From Cotesia glomerata (taxonomy: Eukaryota; Arthropoda; Insecta; Hymenoptera; Braconidae), in contig NC_058163.1 of assembly GCF_020080835.1 (NCBI RefSeq), forward strand, positions 11,077,113 through 11,141,112: a DNA stretch of 64,000 nucleotides, given 5' to 3'. This document shows positions 11,634-25,054 of the stretch, piece by piece. The notes under the pieces were generated by a model. That model was not told where the DNA came from. It was given only the letters and a program-made list of their open reading frames with translations, and ran no database searches. The position numbers and the translations under genes were made by a program. Each line of letters begins with the position of its first letter. Position 1 is the first letter of the stretch.

Positions 11634-13818
11634 CCCAGTGAACACATGACGTTCATCTGACGTCAGTCGAATGCCATAAGAATGTCACAAGATTTTGACA
11701 TAAGTTTGACGTAAAACTGACTTTCCCTATGATCTTGTTATGATATCACAACCTGTGATGTCATTTTTACATCATTCTGATATAAAAAATGTTATGTCGT
11801 ATTAAAGTCATTATTGTACGTCATAATGACGTAACTTTACCATCATACTATTACGTCACTGGTAAGTCACGGTTTTACGTAATACTGATGTAATTTTCAC
11901 GTCATACATTTACGTCACTGGTAAGTCACGATTCTTCGTAATCCTGATGTGAGTTTTAAGTCCCTATTTTACATCAGTTAAAAGTCACAGTTGTACGTAA
12001 TATTGACATAAGTTTAAAGTCATCTTTTTACATCACTGAAAAGTTCTGATTGTACCTAATACTGATGTAACTCTGAACTCTTTTTCTTACATTAGTGAAA
12101 AGTCACGATCTTTTCAATTCTTTTGCCATACTTGTTTTTATCAGGATGCGTCAATGTTAAGTTACGGTTTGACATGATATTGATGTAACTTTGGAGCAAT
12201 GGTTTTCCATCATAGATTCGTTGGAATTAAGCAGTAAAAAATTCATTCAAAAAAAGTATAGGGGAAGAGGGAGGACAAAATGGAATTTATCTAAAGAAAT
12301 ATTAAGTTTTTGGGGACCCAAATATTGTAAATCGTCTTCATTTTAATTCTGTTTAAGATAAATAGCACTAATTTTAAACTGCCGTTTAGAAAAAGATTTT
12401 TTATTTTTGAAGGCGAAACGGGGTACTCCTTAAAAAAAGTCAAAAATAATTTTTTTACAAAATAAGTATCAGCTTTGACAAAGTCAAATTTTTGCGAGCA
12501 ATTTTGCTACAAAAACTCACTTTTGACCTAATGAGTATGAGAGTGAAATAAGGCAAATTTTTTGTGAAACTTATTGTATTTTTTAGTAATTATTGTATCT
12601 ATAATAGAAAATGAAAAATTTAATAGTGAAAAAAAACCGTGATCATTTAGAAGTTGGAATAAATTATTTTCTATGCATGCTACCCACAAAGAAGTCTGAA
12701 TTTTTCCCGATTTTTGACCTGCTGTATCTCAGTGAAAAATGATCGTATTGCAAATCTAAAAAGATGCATTTTAAGGCTTTAAAACTCCATGATTATAGTT
12801 TATAGATTTTCTAACAAAAAATTTTAGCTAAAAATGGGATGAAGGAGAACTTTTTCAAAATTTTTGATTTTTTTTTTTCGTCTCAGAGGCTTATAAAAAT
12901 TTTTTCGATTCATGACTTGACAGGTCCTCATAGAAAATTCATTCCAGCTTCCGAAAATGTCTTCTAATTTGCTGTGCGACCATTGGTAGCTGAAATATTA
13001 ATAGTTGAAGACAAATGGGCTTTTGCAAAAGTATTGCTTTCATGAAAGTAATATAATTCTCTTTAATTATGTTTTATGAATTTTCTTGAATTTAGGAAAA
13101 TTTTGTCAACTTTAAGTGGCATTTTGCGTTTAATTGGACAATCTAAACATTTTTGTTTTCAACTTTCAGAATTTATGACGTTAATATGACATCGTTATGA
13201 CGTTCTTATGACCAATGAAATATTAATTCATGAAAATTCTGAAAATTTATAAAATTTAGAAAAAATTCATCAATTTCTATGCAATCTCATCATAAATCTT
13301 AATAAAACTTGAGGAAAACGTATAAACTTAATCCTTTCCAACTTTTAAATTCATATAGATTTAAATAAACGTTTTTAATATCAATCGTGATGCAGACAAG
13401 TGAGCAGCATTCAAGACTCCAAACTCAATGGACCCGAGTTCAAGCCCAGCACACGCCAGGATTTTTCAACTCCAAATCTTCTTCCTCAGCATGTAATCAG
13501 TCTTGAAATTATTATTCGAACCCAAAACCGCATAATTAAATTTTACTTTTTTTTCAAAAAATTTTCTTCCGCGTAATTAATTTTGACATCAGTTATATAT
13601 CATAAGGACGTCATAAATACGTCACATAAACGTCATAAATGTCATGCAAGCGTCACACTTACATCATAGGTACGTCATACGTATTACGTAAGAATCTTAC
13701 GTCAGGAAGTGGGAAATTATGAGTCATATGTGACTCATATATGACTTACATCTTACGTAAATCATGACGTAGTATGACGTCATTCTGACGTCAGTTTGAC
13801 ATAATTGTGTTCACTGGG
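11634..13818. mobile_element. 2.2-kb non-autonomous element with TGACGT-rich ends
   Basis: Ends are CCCAGTGAACAC and GTGTTCACTGGG. The empty site is preserved in copy D at about 36862-36874 (GTACAAATACAT), so the borders are exact and the target duplication appears to be AA. The outer 500 bp on the left and 220 bp on the right are packed with variants of TGACGTCA, ACGTCAT and GATGTAA. No open frame longer than about 60 codons belongs to it. The family is unknown to me. Confidence 0.8.
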
Positions 13819-14270
13819 AAATACATAAACATAAAGGTTAAAATTATTAAACAAATGATTTTTGGGTCTCTTTTATAACAAATAAATTTTATATTTCATA
13901 AAGTTTATAAATTTTTGTAAGATGTATTTTATTAAAAATGTTAAAAAAATTATAAATATATTAAATCAATTCAATCAACTATAAAATTTGATTAATTTTT
14001 TTCATTTAAAAAATATTGAATGAGCTTTATTCAGCTCCGTTGATTAAAGTAGTATATTCGTTTGATTTGAGTAATGTAGTTAGTAAGCTCTGGGTTGGTA
14101 AGCTTGGTCGTTCAGTACTAATTTCTCTTTGTTGCTCTGCTTTCAATGCTTTGTTCTATCTTCTCGTCATTGTCTTTCTTTATTGATACTGATTGTTATT
14201 TAAATTCGTTATATTATTAATTTAATTTGCTTATAATTAAAATATATAAGTTATAAATTTTATTATCACA

Positions 14271-15467
14271 ATGGTGAAAACAGTGTACTTGATTGGTGAT
14301 GTATTAAGTGAATTTGGTGGAATAAAATTACCTTCATTGAAAGAGGTTATGTCACTTTTATTTTATTATCTCAAAACGAAAAATTTTTCAGTGAAAGAAA
14401 GCATATCAACCACTGTCGACAAAGTTTTCGAAATTTAGTGTGTGGCACAAATCCCGACAAGAGAGAAAAGATCTGCTTTTTTAAAACTAACCTCAAATCA
14501 CAATCGATGGAGGAACTAACAAAAAAACTGTAAGAGGAAAAAGTCAAAATCTCAAAAAAAAAAATGAATCCCTTTTTCGGGACGAATTAAATAAACTATT
14601 TGATATAGCTCATGCTGATGTGCTAAATTTACTGGATAAAGAAAAAAGTTTATTTTATTTGGAACAAAAATCTTCCAGTCGACTTGGTTGTATTTCATAT
14701 AATTCTCAACCAATTCCAGAAGATGTTGAAGATATGGATGTTGATGTAAGCGATGAAAATAATAACTACAGTAAGAGTGATAACAATAATGAAGAGAACA
14801 TTGATATCAATTATCATAACAATAATGATAGTGGTACATTTGATGTCGGAGAGTTCGGTAATGACAATGTTGACTATTCTTGTACAGTTGAGACTGATAA
14901 TGTTGTTAATCATGAAATATCAAGCCAAACATCTAAGTTATCCCAGAAATCTTTGGAAAGTAATACTTCTCGTATAATCTCTGATTATAAAGATGAAATT
15001 CCAAAACAACAAGTTCCTAAAATTGATCTAATGACACCAGAACTTGCTGCGGCTTTGGATAGAGCTAATATGAGTAGTAGGTCGGCGACTTACATTTTTG
15101 CTGTTTTATTATCTAGCCTAAATATTGATTGTGCAAGCGTAAACTTCAGTCATTTGACTATTCACCGAGCACAGGAAAAATTTCGCAAAGAAGCGACGTT
15201 AAATCTGAAAATTAATTTGGAAACTGATTATTATGTGCTACATTTTGATGGAAAACTGTTGTCAGATATTACAGGTATAGAACAAGTTGACCGGCTTCCT
15301 ATTATTTTATCATCATCAGGTAAATTTCAACTGTTAGGAGTCCCCTAACTAGAATCTGGAACTGGACAAAATAAAGCTTCAGCTATTATTACAACAGTAA
15401 AACAATGGAATATTAATACTGATAACATCAAAGCATTGTGTTCTGATACTACAGCGTCAATTACGCT
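14271..15467 (+). pseudogene. hAT-like transposase gene of copy C (5' part only)
   Basis: Starts ATG at 14271 with a first exon homologous to that of copy B (LIGD.L.E..G.KLPSLKE). It is broken by a TAG at about 14437 and frameshifts up to 14600. The open stretch 14620-15348 carries an acidic, Asn-rich linker, then the conserved block LAAALDRANMSSR..YIF and HFDGK (Asp of the first motif). A stop at 15346 replaces a conserved residue after LLGVP. Homology continues to the second acidic motif (CSDTTAS) and ends at about 15467. The CxxH, RW and E parts are absent. Confidence 0.75.
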
Positions 15468-15479
15468 GTAGTATTTTGG

Positions 15480-15872
15480 AAGTTATAACACCAATCAAAG
15501 ATGAAATTTTGAAATTCGTTAATAATCAAAATGAAGTAAAATTTTTTAATTCAGCGCTAAAGAATTATCAACTGATGTTAAAGTGAAACATAAAAATTTA
15601 TTAATTTCCGTATAATCATCCATTTTACACTTAATAATTAACCCCGTTGTAAATAAAAATATTGGAAATCAATTTCACATGATTATTACACTCTTAATCA
15701 TCATTAACGATTACAATTGCATTTGTAAAATATTTTGTAACTTTTACTTCACATCAGTTGATAATAATTAATGTTCTTAAAATCATAAATTTAAGAGCGT
15801 GAGAGAATTTTCTTGTACAGTTGTTTTGCAGATGTTTTGAAAGTTATAAAAATTTTGTATTTAACAAACTTT
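15480..15872. other. No recognisable feature
   Basis: About 390 bp of AT-rich DNA between the break point of copy C and the BEL/Pao remnant. I see no open frame, tRNA-like motif or inverted repeat. Confidence 0.5.
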
Positions 15873-18643
15873 TTATTTTACCGTACGTCTGTTAGTTATT
15901 TGTCTCGTTTTCGAACATCTTACCCGCCTTGAGAAAGTTATTGATTTATTAGATTCATTGGCTTTATTATCATTTGGTAGTAAAATAGCTAGTCTTCTGA
16001 CGTTGCGGTCGATCACTCCACGGGAAGTTTTGATGGTTACTGTTCGGATGATTCCATCTGACCCTGGATGCGTTCGGATAACTTGGCCAAGCGGCCAAAG
16101 GAGTGGCCGTGTATTATCTTCTTTGATTATGACAACAGTACCCTCTTTGATTTCATGAGAGCCCCTTTGCCATTTGTGTCGCATATTTAGTCCATTGATA
16201 TATTCTTTATGCCACCGGTTCCAGAAGGCTTGTTTTAGTTTTTGAATCAGTTGCCATGAAGATAATCTATTAGACGGTACATCAGACCAATTCCAATCAG
16301 GTATACTGGTTAATGAATCGCCAATTAAAAAATGCCCTGACGTGATAGCTATTGGATCGTTTGGATCTCATGAACTGACGGTTAATGGTCTTGAATTAAG
16401 GATGGCTTCGATCTCTATTACGAGTGTATTTAATTCTTCAAACGTAACTAGAGTATCGCCTACAATTTTGACCAGATAATTTTTAAAAGATTTTACAGCT
16501 GCTTTCCACAATCCACCAAAATTGGAAGACCGTGCAGATATAAATTTCCATTTTATACCTTCATTTGCTAGGTACCGTTGTACCTTTTCTTGATGTTTTT
16601 CAGAATTTAGCTGCTGATAAATTTCTTTCAATTGATTATTGGCACCAACGAAGTTGGTACCATTATCGGAATGTATGCTGTGACGGTTGAATCGGACCAC
16701 ATTATGACATTAGATGATTGAATTGGTAATACTTCTCTGATTGTTTCATAAAGATTAGCGAGCATTAGAGCTGCACACAACTCTAATCTTGCTAGTGTTT
16801 GTGTTTGTAGTGGCGCAACCTTGGTTTTAGCGCATAGAAGATTTACCTGTATTTCACCTGAAGTAGTAATTCTTCTCAGGTATATAAATGTCCCGTAAGC
16901 CTTCTCACTGGCATCTGCAAATCCATGCAATTGAATATCACAGGTATCTACCAGTACAAGTGATCGCTTATAGCTTATTTCTGGAATCTGATTGAACTCC
17001 GTAGTAAATGCATTTTGAATATCCTGCGGTAATTCTTGATCCCAAGTAACTTCTTGATGCCAGCATTCTTGTAGAATCAGTCTAGCAGCCAGAATAAGTG
17101 GTCCTAATAATCCCAGAGGATCAAAGATTTTTGCAATTTCAGCTAAGATAACTCTCATGGTTACTTTAACTGGCAGTTTGTTTAATTTATAAATTAGCAA
17201 ATCTGACTGTGTTTGCCAATATATGCCAAGAGTTTTAAGCATTGGATCTACTTCAATGTATAGATTTTTATTTATGTGTTCTTCTGGTAATCCGTCAAGC
17301 ACCTTTGGTTCATTTGAAGCCCATTGTCTGATCTTAAATCCACCTCTTTGTAAGAGCTGTATCAAATCGTTTCTAATTTTTATTGCCTTGACAATTGATT
17401 TCATACCTGCAATCAAATCATCGACATAAAATCCTTCTTTGACGATCTCTGACGCTTCAGGAAAATCTTGTTTTTCGTCTTAAGCTACTTGTTCCAGTGT
17501 ACGCACCGCTAAAAAAGTTGCTGATGTTGTACCAAATGAGTCGATGGTCAGTTGATAGTCTTTGATTGCTCCTGATTTATCCCTCCAGATAACTTTGAGA
17601 TATTTTCGATTCTGTGGTCTCACCCACACGTACCGAAACATTTTTTCAATGTCACCAACTAGTATAATTGGATGCATTCTGAAACGAATCAAATGATTGA
17701 ATAACGGTTTTTGTATGACTGCATGGTGAGGGAGGTAAAATCCTTCTTCACCTGCTGAATTGTATGATAGTTCCATATGTTCCAAGTCGAGGTACTCTTG
17801 CATAATGTTTTTCTCTTGTTTTTCCAACTCAGGATTCTTTTTGAATTTGTTTTCTAATGATTTAAATCGATTAAGAGCTCTTGTTCGAGTCTCTCCGAGT
17901 AGTGATTGCTTGGAGTTAAATGGAAGAGCCACGACATAACTTCCATCCTTGTTGCGAGTTGTATGGGTTTTACAATGATGTTCACATGCCTTTTCTTCTT
18001 CAGATAAATGTTTAAGTTTGGGTCCTTCTTCTATTGCCCATGTCTTAGTGAGTTGTTGAAGTGCTTGCATTGTAGTAATATGGCATGTAATATCCTTTTG
18101 TTTTGTTTTGATATTTTCGGACCTATTGTTTATTGATATTGCTCCACCGATGACTCAACCGAATTATGTGTTTTGTAAGAATAAATCTGGGCCCTCTGGT
18201 ACTGACATATCTTTTTGTCCAGGAATGAATGATGATAAAGCTGGTCCAGCCCCAATGAGAAGGTCAATATTACCTGGTACGTATTTATCAATGTAATTAT
18301 GAGGATGTTGTTTTGTGATTTCTGGAACAGTATAGAGTTCCAAATGTCTTTCAAATTTATTAAATCTTGACTGAATTGTTACTTTGAGTTTGAACAAAGT
18401 TGACGTTTGTATGTCACCGAGTCCACTAACAGCTATAGAATATTTTTGTTTCTGAAGTCCTAACGATTTTGCTAAATTTTCCGTGATTAAATTTGATGTA
18501 GCTGCGGTATCAAGTAACGTCCGACAGCGAATTGGTTGATTGTTTTTGTCTAGTATATTTATTAGTGCAGTAACCATTATTTCTTCAACTTTACTTCCAT
18601 TTAGAAGAACGACGCTGTTGGTTTTCGGGCTCGATGACGCCAA
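15873..18643 (-). pseudogene. BEL/Pao retrotransposon pol (protease, RT, RNase H, integrase; broken)
   Basis: Read right to left. Protease: 18164-18643, active-site block LLDTAATSNLI. Reverse transcriptase: 17480-18070, with ILVGDIEKMF (first Asp) and, past a stop at 17480-17482, EGFYVDDLI (catalytic YVDD). RNase H/A17 region: 16628-17416, with GFADASEKAYG. Integrase: 16368-16700, with HSDNGTNF. C-terminal DUF5641-like domain: 15873-16184. Two in-frame stops lie between protease and RT near 18150-18166, and a shift or deletion joins the RNase H to the integrase. All parts are on one strand in normal BEL/Pao order. The 3' LTR is missing. Confidence 0.88.
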
Positions 18644-18735
18644 GAGTCAATCCTCCTTCTCTTCATTCTATGTATCTGCTTTTTCCAAGTGTAGTATCGT
18701 ATGATGCACTTTTCCACACTTGAAACAATTGCCTC

Positions 18736-19860
18736 TTAATTGTTTCTTAAGCAATTTAAGCAAAGATTAGCTTTTCTTGCTGCATTTATTCTTTGAGGTA
18801 CTGTTAATTCAAGTAATTTTTCACATTTGTAAGTCGGATGTCCATCTTCTTCACAAATAGGACAGTTTTTAAATACTATTGTTGGGAGTACCTGTTTTGA
18901 CTTCTGTTGATTTGCTTTATTTCCATTGTTATTGTTTGATTTGTTCGGTTTCACAGTGGGATTTGAGTTATTTTTCTGCGTATTTGTTTGAATCTTCATT
19001 GCTTCTTCCCGTAGAAAGGCAATTAGATCATCAAAATTTCGTTTTGTTTTACTTATTTTTCTTCGGTACCACTCTTGTTTAGTTGTATTATCTAATTTGA
19101 AAATTTTATGATATAACAAGGGGGTATTCCATTGATCTGTTGGTTCACCTAACACTTTCATACCACGCACATGCACTAAAGTTTCATTCACTAGCTGACG
19201 AATAGATTCACCTGAATTGTTTTGAATTTCTGGAATTGCAGCCAGCAATTCGAAATGTCTTGAAATTACCGCTTCTTCATTGTTGTATGTTGTTTCAAGA
19301 AGATCCCAAGCTTTTTTATAGTTGTCGTTTGTAGCTTCAAGGCCTGCGATAGTGTTTGATGCCTCACCAACTAGTGTATCTTGCAAATATGACATACGTG
19401 TACTGTCAGATATACCAACACGCTCATGTACATTTGACTTGAACCAATGAGAAAATGCTTTCCATTCTTCAAGTTTACCATCAAATTTGCGTAACTCACG
19501 TTTCGGCATTCTTGTCAGATTGTGGTCAAGAGTGTGATTGCTACTACTCTCTGAGATAGCAGGAGTCACCGATCTATCTCTGGTTGTCTCAGTAGTATTG
19601 TTCTGTAAAAGAGTTGCTGTCGCTAATACGTCCATATAATTCTCGGTTATCTCGGTTTCTATTACATCATGGTTTCGATCAGAATCACTTGCCATGAGTT
19701 CCGCCGTAATATCCGGGAGTGCACTGAAAACGGCTTTCAAATTTTCAATTCGCTGCTGCAGCTTGGCTTGATTCAGAGGAGAATCAGTAAATTATTCTAT
19801 AAATGTTTGTATTCTTGTTATAGATGCTTTAATTTGACCTCGTCTAAATATTTGAGACAT
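18736..19860 (-). pseudogene. BEL/Pao gag-like protein (DUF1759 type)
   Basis: The probable start is ATG at 19860. One TAA at 19792-19794 interrupts the N-terminal part; the frame is then open to 18736. The central block FDGKLEEWKAFSHWFKS.VH is typical of the gag of BEL elements, and the C-terminal CPICEEDGHPTYKC and CLNC clusters are zinc knuckles. The final knuckle continues in another frame (CFKCGKVHHTILH), so a frameshift separates gag from the protease. The leader abuts LTR-like sequence ending near 19986. Confidence 0.82.
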
Positions 19861-20441
19861 GTTTATTTGATTTTCACGCGGTATTGGACTCTGATTAAAT
19901 AACAATTTATGCTTATTTTAATTTCACTTCACTACACTGTATACCACTTTAGGTTCGTTAAATCCGGCTTTGAGGACCATTAAAATGGGACTATGCTGCG
20001 ATGACGTCACGGCGACTCGACATTCCCAGGCTATATGCAACCCGCATGGATGCCTGGTTTTTATGACCTAGTCTTGAGTATTCAAGCAATCCCTTTTTTA
20101 AGCGAACGTTTTGGAAAATAAGTTACTTAAAAGATTATGACAATAAAAAGAGTAATAAATAAAGATCTCCGGGTTTTTTCCAGCATTGTAAAGAGTATTT
20201 CCAAAACGTTCGGCATCTTATCCTAAGTGACCATAACAATTAACGTAGGTTTATTTTAACAAAGAAATTTTTTCTTAGCATGTCTAAACTAACTGGACAG
20301 TACTAAAAGTTTTTATAAGTTTTTCCTTGGGAATTTCCGGTAACTATAAATTCGTCTATACCCTAAAATTTATGATAAAAAATTTCCCATACTTAACAAT
20401 AGAATTTAAAATAGAAAGGTTTACAATTTTTCTTAAGATTT

Positions 20442-20703
20442 TGTTGGAGATAGTAATACTCACACGTACACTACTCACACTACGCTAGCCGTCGATTCAT
20501 CGCGCATGATAGTTACGCCGGTACATACACATGCATGCATGCATATCAGCCTATATGTCTTTTCCAACAATTCGTAACTAGTTGTCAAGACATACACCTC
20601 GTGTAATATACATAGATATAATTTATACTTTTGAATAAACGCTGCATATAATTTATACAACTCTTTTATTAATTATATCATTGAACCCTGCCTATCTCCC
20701 ACA
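20442..20703 (+). repeat. Copia left LTR
   Basis: TG..CA bounded, 262 bp, pairing with 25055-25316. It contains the TGCATGCATGCAT stretch and the ACTTTTGAATAAACG segment, which could carry the poly-A signal. Confidence 0.93.
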
Positions 20704-20717
20704 GGTTATGGGCCCAG
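20704..20717 (+). promoter_or_regulatory. Copia primer-binding site (initiator tRNA-Met half)
   Basis: GGTTATGGGCCCAG follows the left LTR directly. It is complementary to the anticodon region of initiator tRNA-Met, the internal tRNA fragment used as primer by Drosophila copia, rather than to a tRNA 3' end. Confidence 0.8.
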
Positions 20718-20829
20718 TGTACGAGTAGATAAGAATTTAGTGATATAAAATAAAAGAAAGAGTTAAGTGAGTGAAAGCCGAAAACGAAAAAATAATTTTT
20801 GACCACGTGGCAAAAAACCTAACCTTAAA

Positions 20830-23800
20830 ATGAACGCCGAGAGATTATCGAGGATCGAGTTGCTAAATAGCTCGAACTACGAGGTATGGCGAATTCGTAT
20901 GAAAGCCGTGCTATTAAGACACGACAAGTGGGGCTACATCAGTGGTAATATCCCGGCACCAGATCCTGGATCTGGTGATCGTGCGGCGACGTCCGCACTG
21001 AACAAGTAGAAGGAGAACGACGAAAAAGCTTTGGCTGAAATTATCCTGTCGGTGGGCGAAGCTGAACTGAGAAGCATCTCGAATTGCACCACGTCGAAGG
21101 AAACCTGGGAGAAGCTCCAGTCGATTCATGCCTCAAAAGGTCCAGTGCGGAAGATTAAACTACTCACGGATATTATGCCATTCAAAATAGACGAAGGCGA
21201 CGATTTCAGAGGACGCCTAGACAAATTTTCAAGTGCCGTAGATCAATTGGCGGGGACGAAGATTGATATTCCCAACGACATGCTGGTTGTGTTAATACTC
21301 AAAGGTCTGCCGCCAAGCTACGAGAACTTCAGGTGTGCCATGAGGTCCAAGGACGATCTGCCGAACACAGAGGTGCTCATCGGGAAAATTATGGACGAAA
21401 ATAAAAGTCACGCCGTCAATACAGCGGTCGATAACAATGCTCTCTATGCTGGAAACCGGCAAGGCAGTAATCAACGTCGTAAAAACCCGAAGCAGAAAAA
21501 GAGGTACCCATGTCATATATGTGGTAGCCTTGAACATTGGGCATAAAAATGCCCGCAACGTATAAAAGGCACAGCGAAAAATATCAGCGCAAATTTTGAA
21601 AATTTGTACATAGAAGTCGCAATGACAGAAGAGGTTAACAACGTGACATCCACATCGAGATGGTGTTTGGACAGCGGCTGTATGACGCACCTGTTTGTGA
21701 ACAAGGAGATGATGGAAGATCTTCAAAAGTGTACAGCAACGCTGAATATGGCCAACACCGCATCGACGACAGCGAAGGCAAAAGAGACAGCGTACCTTAC
21801 AGCAGCAACAAAAAATGGTAATGTAAAAGTTAAAATTAATAATGCATTATTAGTAAAAGATCTCAGGACTAATTTACTTTCCGTGTCGAAAATCACACAA
21901 AACGACCGGGAGGTCCTATTTAGAAAAGATGGAGCTGTCATCAGAGACCTAGAAGGCAACGTCAAGATGATAGCAGACCGGGTTGGAGATATGTATTACC
22001 TGAGAGAAGCTGGAGAGCAGGTCAACGCAGCAACGGAGGAGTCGCACACGTTGGAAGCAAGCCTGTGGCATGCTAGACTAGGTCATTTGCACATAGACGC
22101 CGTAGTGGATTTGTCGAATGGTCACGCGACGGGTTTAAAGCCGGTAAAAGGAGGCGGACAGCCATGCGAAATCTGTCAACAAGGCAAGTTGACGACGAAA
22201 CCTTTCAAACCAAGAACAGAAAAGAGCAAAAAGCTGCTCGAGATTGTACACACTGATTCGTGTCAGCCGTCGAGAACCAGGTCAGAAGGAGACAACCGAT
22301 ACTTCGTAACCTTTATCGACGATTATAGTGGCTGGTGTGTAATACACTTCCTGAAGAGAAAGGACGCGGTCTTTGAAGCTTTTAAAACGTACAAAAGCTT
22401 CGCAGAAAAACAAACAGGCATGAAAATTAAAGCCTTGCAATCAGACAACGGCAGAGAATATTGCAATAAGCAATTCGACGAATTTTTGCAACGTGAAGGC
22501 ATACAGAGGCGACTCACAGTACCGTACACGCCACAACAAAATGGCGTAGCCGAGCGTATGAACAGAGCAATCGTCGACATGGCCAGATGTTTGTTGATTC
22601 AATCAGGACTGCCAGAGATGTACTGGGCAAAGGCGGTAAACACTGCGAACTACCTGAGGAACCGATGTCCGAGCAGAAGCTACGAAGGAAAAACTCCATA
22701 CGAGTTATGGCATGGAGACAAGTCAGATTTAAGACACCTACGTGTATTTGGTGCAAAAGCATTTGTGCTCAAGAAAGGTCCAGGTCGAGGAAAACTCGAC
22801 GAAAAATCTGTGGAAGGCAGACTCGTCGGTTATTCAGAAACCGCGAAAGCCTACAAAATACGACGAAGTGATACTGGAAGAATTGAATATACCAGGGACG
22901 TATCAATTATTGAGGAATCAGTATTTAGATCACTAAACGTTGAACAGATGGATCTTGAATATATGCATCCAGAAGAAGACGCCCCTGAGCCAGGGAGAGA
23001 GACCAGGAACGAGAGAGTCCACCAAGAGCCCGAGATAGGACCACCGAAACGTGCACCGAAAAGACCCGCAAAACAAAAGTCAGGGAAACCCGGAAGACCG
23101 AAGAAGCTGTACCGATACGTAAGCATGTCGAGTGTTGCTTCAAGCAATCCAGTCACGAAGAGGACGTAGATGAACCAATGGAGCAAGAAGCAGATGGACC
23201 CGACGACGTGTTTTACCAGGCGAGTGAGGAAAATCGAGGCGAAAAAAGACCGATCGATACATCACTAGTGCAAATCGACAAGCGAGCACGCAGTGAAATA
23301 GGTGGAAGTGGAGCTGGAATATCGACGAACGACGTCGAAGACCTGGAAGACGACGATGAACCGATAGAGGTTAAATTCATCGAAGAAATAGCTCATATGG
23401 CAGATATTGAGCTAGAAGAAGCAACGAAAGGCGATAACGCACACGAGTGGAAGTGTACAATCGTTGATGAGGTGCGTTCACACCTCCAACATGGAACCTG
23501 GGAGCTGGTAAAACGACCAGAGCGAGGGAGAGTCATCGGCTCAAAAGTAATCCTGAAAAATAAAATAAACGCAGAAGGAGAAATCGAGCGTAGAAAGGCG
23601 CGAATAGTAGCCAGGGGCTTTACACAAAGACCTGGATTCGACTTCGACGAAACGTTTGCTCCAGTGGCAAGACTGGACACCATCAGATTACTAGCAGCAT
23701 TGTCGACGGAGATGGGGACAAAATTACATCAAATGGATGTAATAACGGCGTACTTACACGGAGTAATCGACGAGGAGCTATACATCGAAGCTCCGACGAC

Positions 23801-25016
23801 GTTGAAAGAGACTCTGGAGTCCATTGTACGAAACGAGAGAAGAGATTCACCATTACTTCCGATGGCAACGAAGATGCTTGAGAACTTCGCAAAAGGTGAG
23901 CAAGTTTGCAGATTGCGCAAAGCAATATATGGACTGAAACAATCTGGAAAAAAGTGGTACGAACGCTTGAAAGCCACACTCCAGAAGTTGGGATTGGAGC
24001 CAACAATATCAGATCCATGTCTGTTCCAATACAGACAAGACGGAAAAATAATATTAGTCGCTGTGTATGTAGACGACATCCTGGCTACGTCGAACGACGA
24101 GAAATGGATCATAGATCTAAAACGAGGTCTTAATAAAGAGTTCGGAATCAAGGACCTCGAAGAGGCTAAATACTGCCTAGGCATTGAAATTAAACAAGAG
24201 CCAGGCAGGGTAAGCTTGAGCCAAGGAAAGTACGTCGAGGATTTACTGAAGAAATTCAACATGGTGAATTGTAATCCTCAGAGCACGCCAGCGAGCCCAA
24301 CGTCAAAGTTGAGAGCCGCAAAAGACGCCGAGAAGCAGACGACGAATCCGCAGTACCGAGAGCTAGTCGAATCGCTCAAGTGTCTATCAATAGCGACGAG
24401 ACCAGATATTGCGCACAGTGTAAGCGTGCTGAGTCAGTTCAATGAGTATCCGAATGAAGAGCATTGGGGAGCTGCGAAGAAGGTACTAAGATACCTGAAA
24501 GGAACGTCGAAATTGGGACTTGTATATCGACAACCGATTGGAAAAATCGTAGGGTATACCGACGCCGACTGGGGTAATGACCCCACCGATTCAAAGTCGT
24601 ACACAGGGTACGCATTCATCCTGGGAGGAGCTGCAATTAGCTGGAAATCCAGGAAACAAAGGACAGTGGCACTGTCGACGACGGAGACTGAGTACCAGGC
24701 CCTTACAGAAGCCACTAAAGAGTCAATGTATCTGAGAGGGCTCATCTACGAGTTGGGGATCCCACAATTCTCAGATGGAGACATTTATTGCGATAATCAG
24801 GGTGCAATTAAATTGACAACGGCGACGAAGTTCCACGACCGGACCAAACACGTCAGAATCAAGTTCAACTTCGTCAGAGAAGCAGTCCAGAACCAGACGA
24901 TAAAGCTGGCGCACATGCCAACAGAAGAGATGATCGCCGACATATTCACGAAGCCACTAACCAGGGAGAGATACACTGATATCACGAAAGCACTGGGAGT
25001 GAGTGAGACGGAGTAA
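20830..25016 (+). pseudogene. Copia gag-pol polyprotein with three lesions
   Basis: From ATG at 20830 the frame encodes a gag of the UBN2/DUF4219 type, a CX2CX4HX4C knuckle (CHICGSLEHWA.KC) at 21510-21555, a protease (WCLDSGCMTH), a GAG-pre-integrase segment (LWHARLGHL), an integrase core (VHTDS, QSDNGREY, NGVAERMN), an RT (YVDDILATS at 24067-24093) and an RNase H (GYTDADWG, STTETEY, CDNQGA). The lesions are TAG at 21007-21009, TAA inside the knuckle at 21544-21546, and one frameshift near 23130-23165 between integrase and RT. All catalytic residues are otherwise in place, so the copy is young but dead. Confidence 0.92.
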
Positions 25017-25054
25017 TACAGCACACATGCTCAATTGCTCATATTAAGGGAGAG

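Larger units (their letters stand above)
11147..15470 (+). mobile_element. hAT-like transposon, copy C (3' truncated, with nested insert)
   Basis: The left end begins TTAGGTGTTTCAAAAAAA. The inverted-repeat segment 11165-11633 plus 13819-13884 matches the corresponding segment of copy D (36423-36930) in the same orientation. A 2.2-kb unrelated element splits it. The gene (14271 onward) loses homology at about 15467, just after the second acidic motif, and no right end is found before the BEL remnant. Truncation by deletion is likely. Confidence 0.75.

Noticed and set aside
13380..13460. Second tRNA-like sequence inside the 11634-13818 element
   Set aside because: Only a box B-like phrase (GAGTTCAAGCCC) is present; no convincing box A or stems.
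21292..24262. Minus-strand frames of 60-177 codons across Copia
   Set aside because: Antisense shadows of the gag-pol frame, which has all catalytic motifs on the plus strand.
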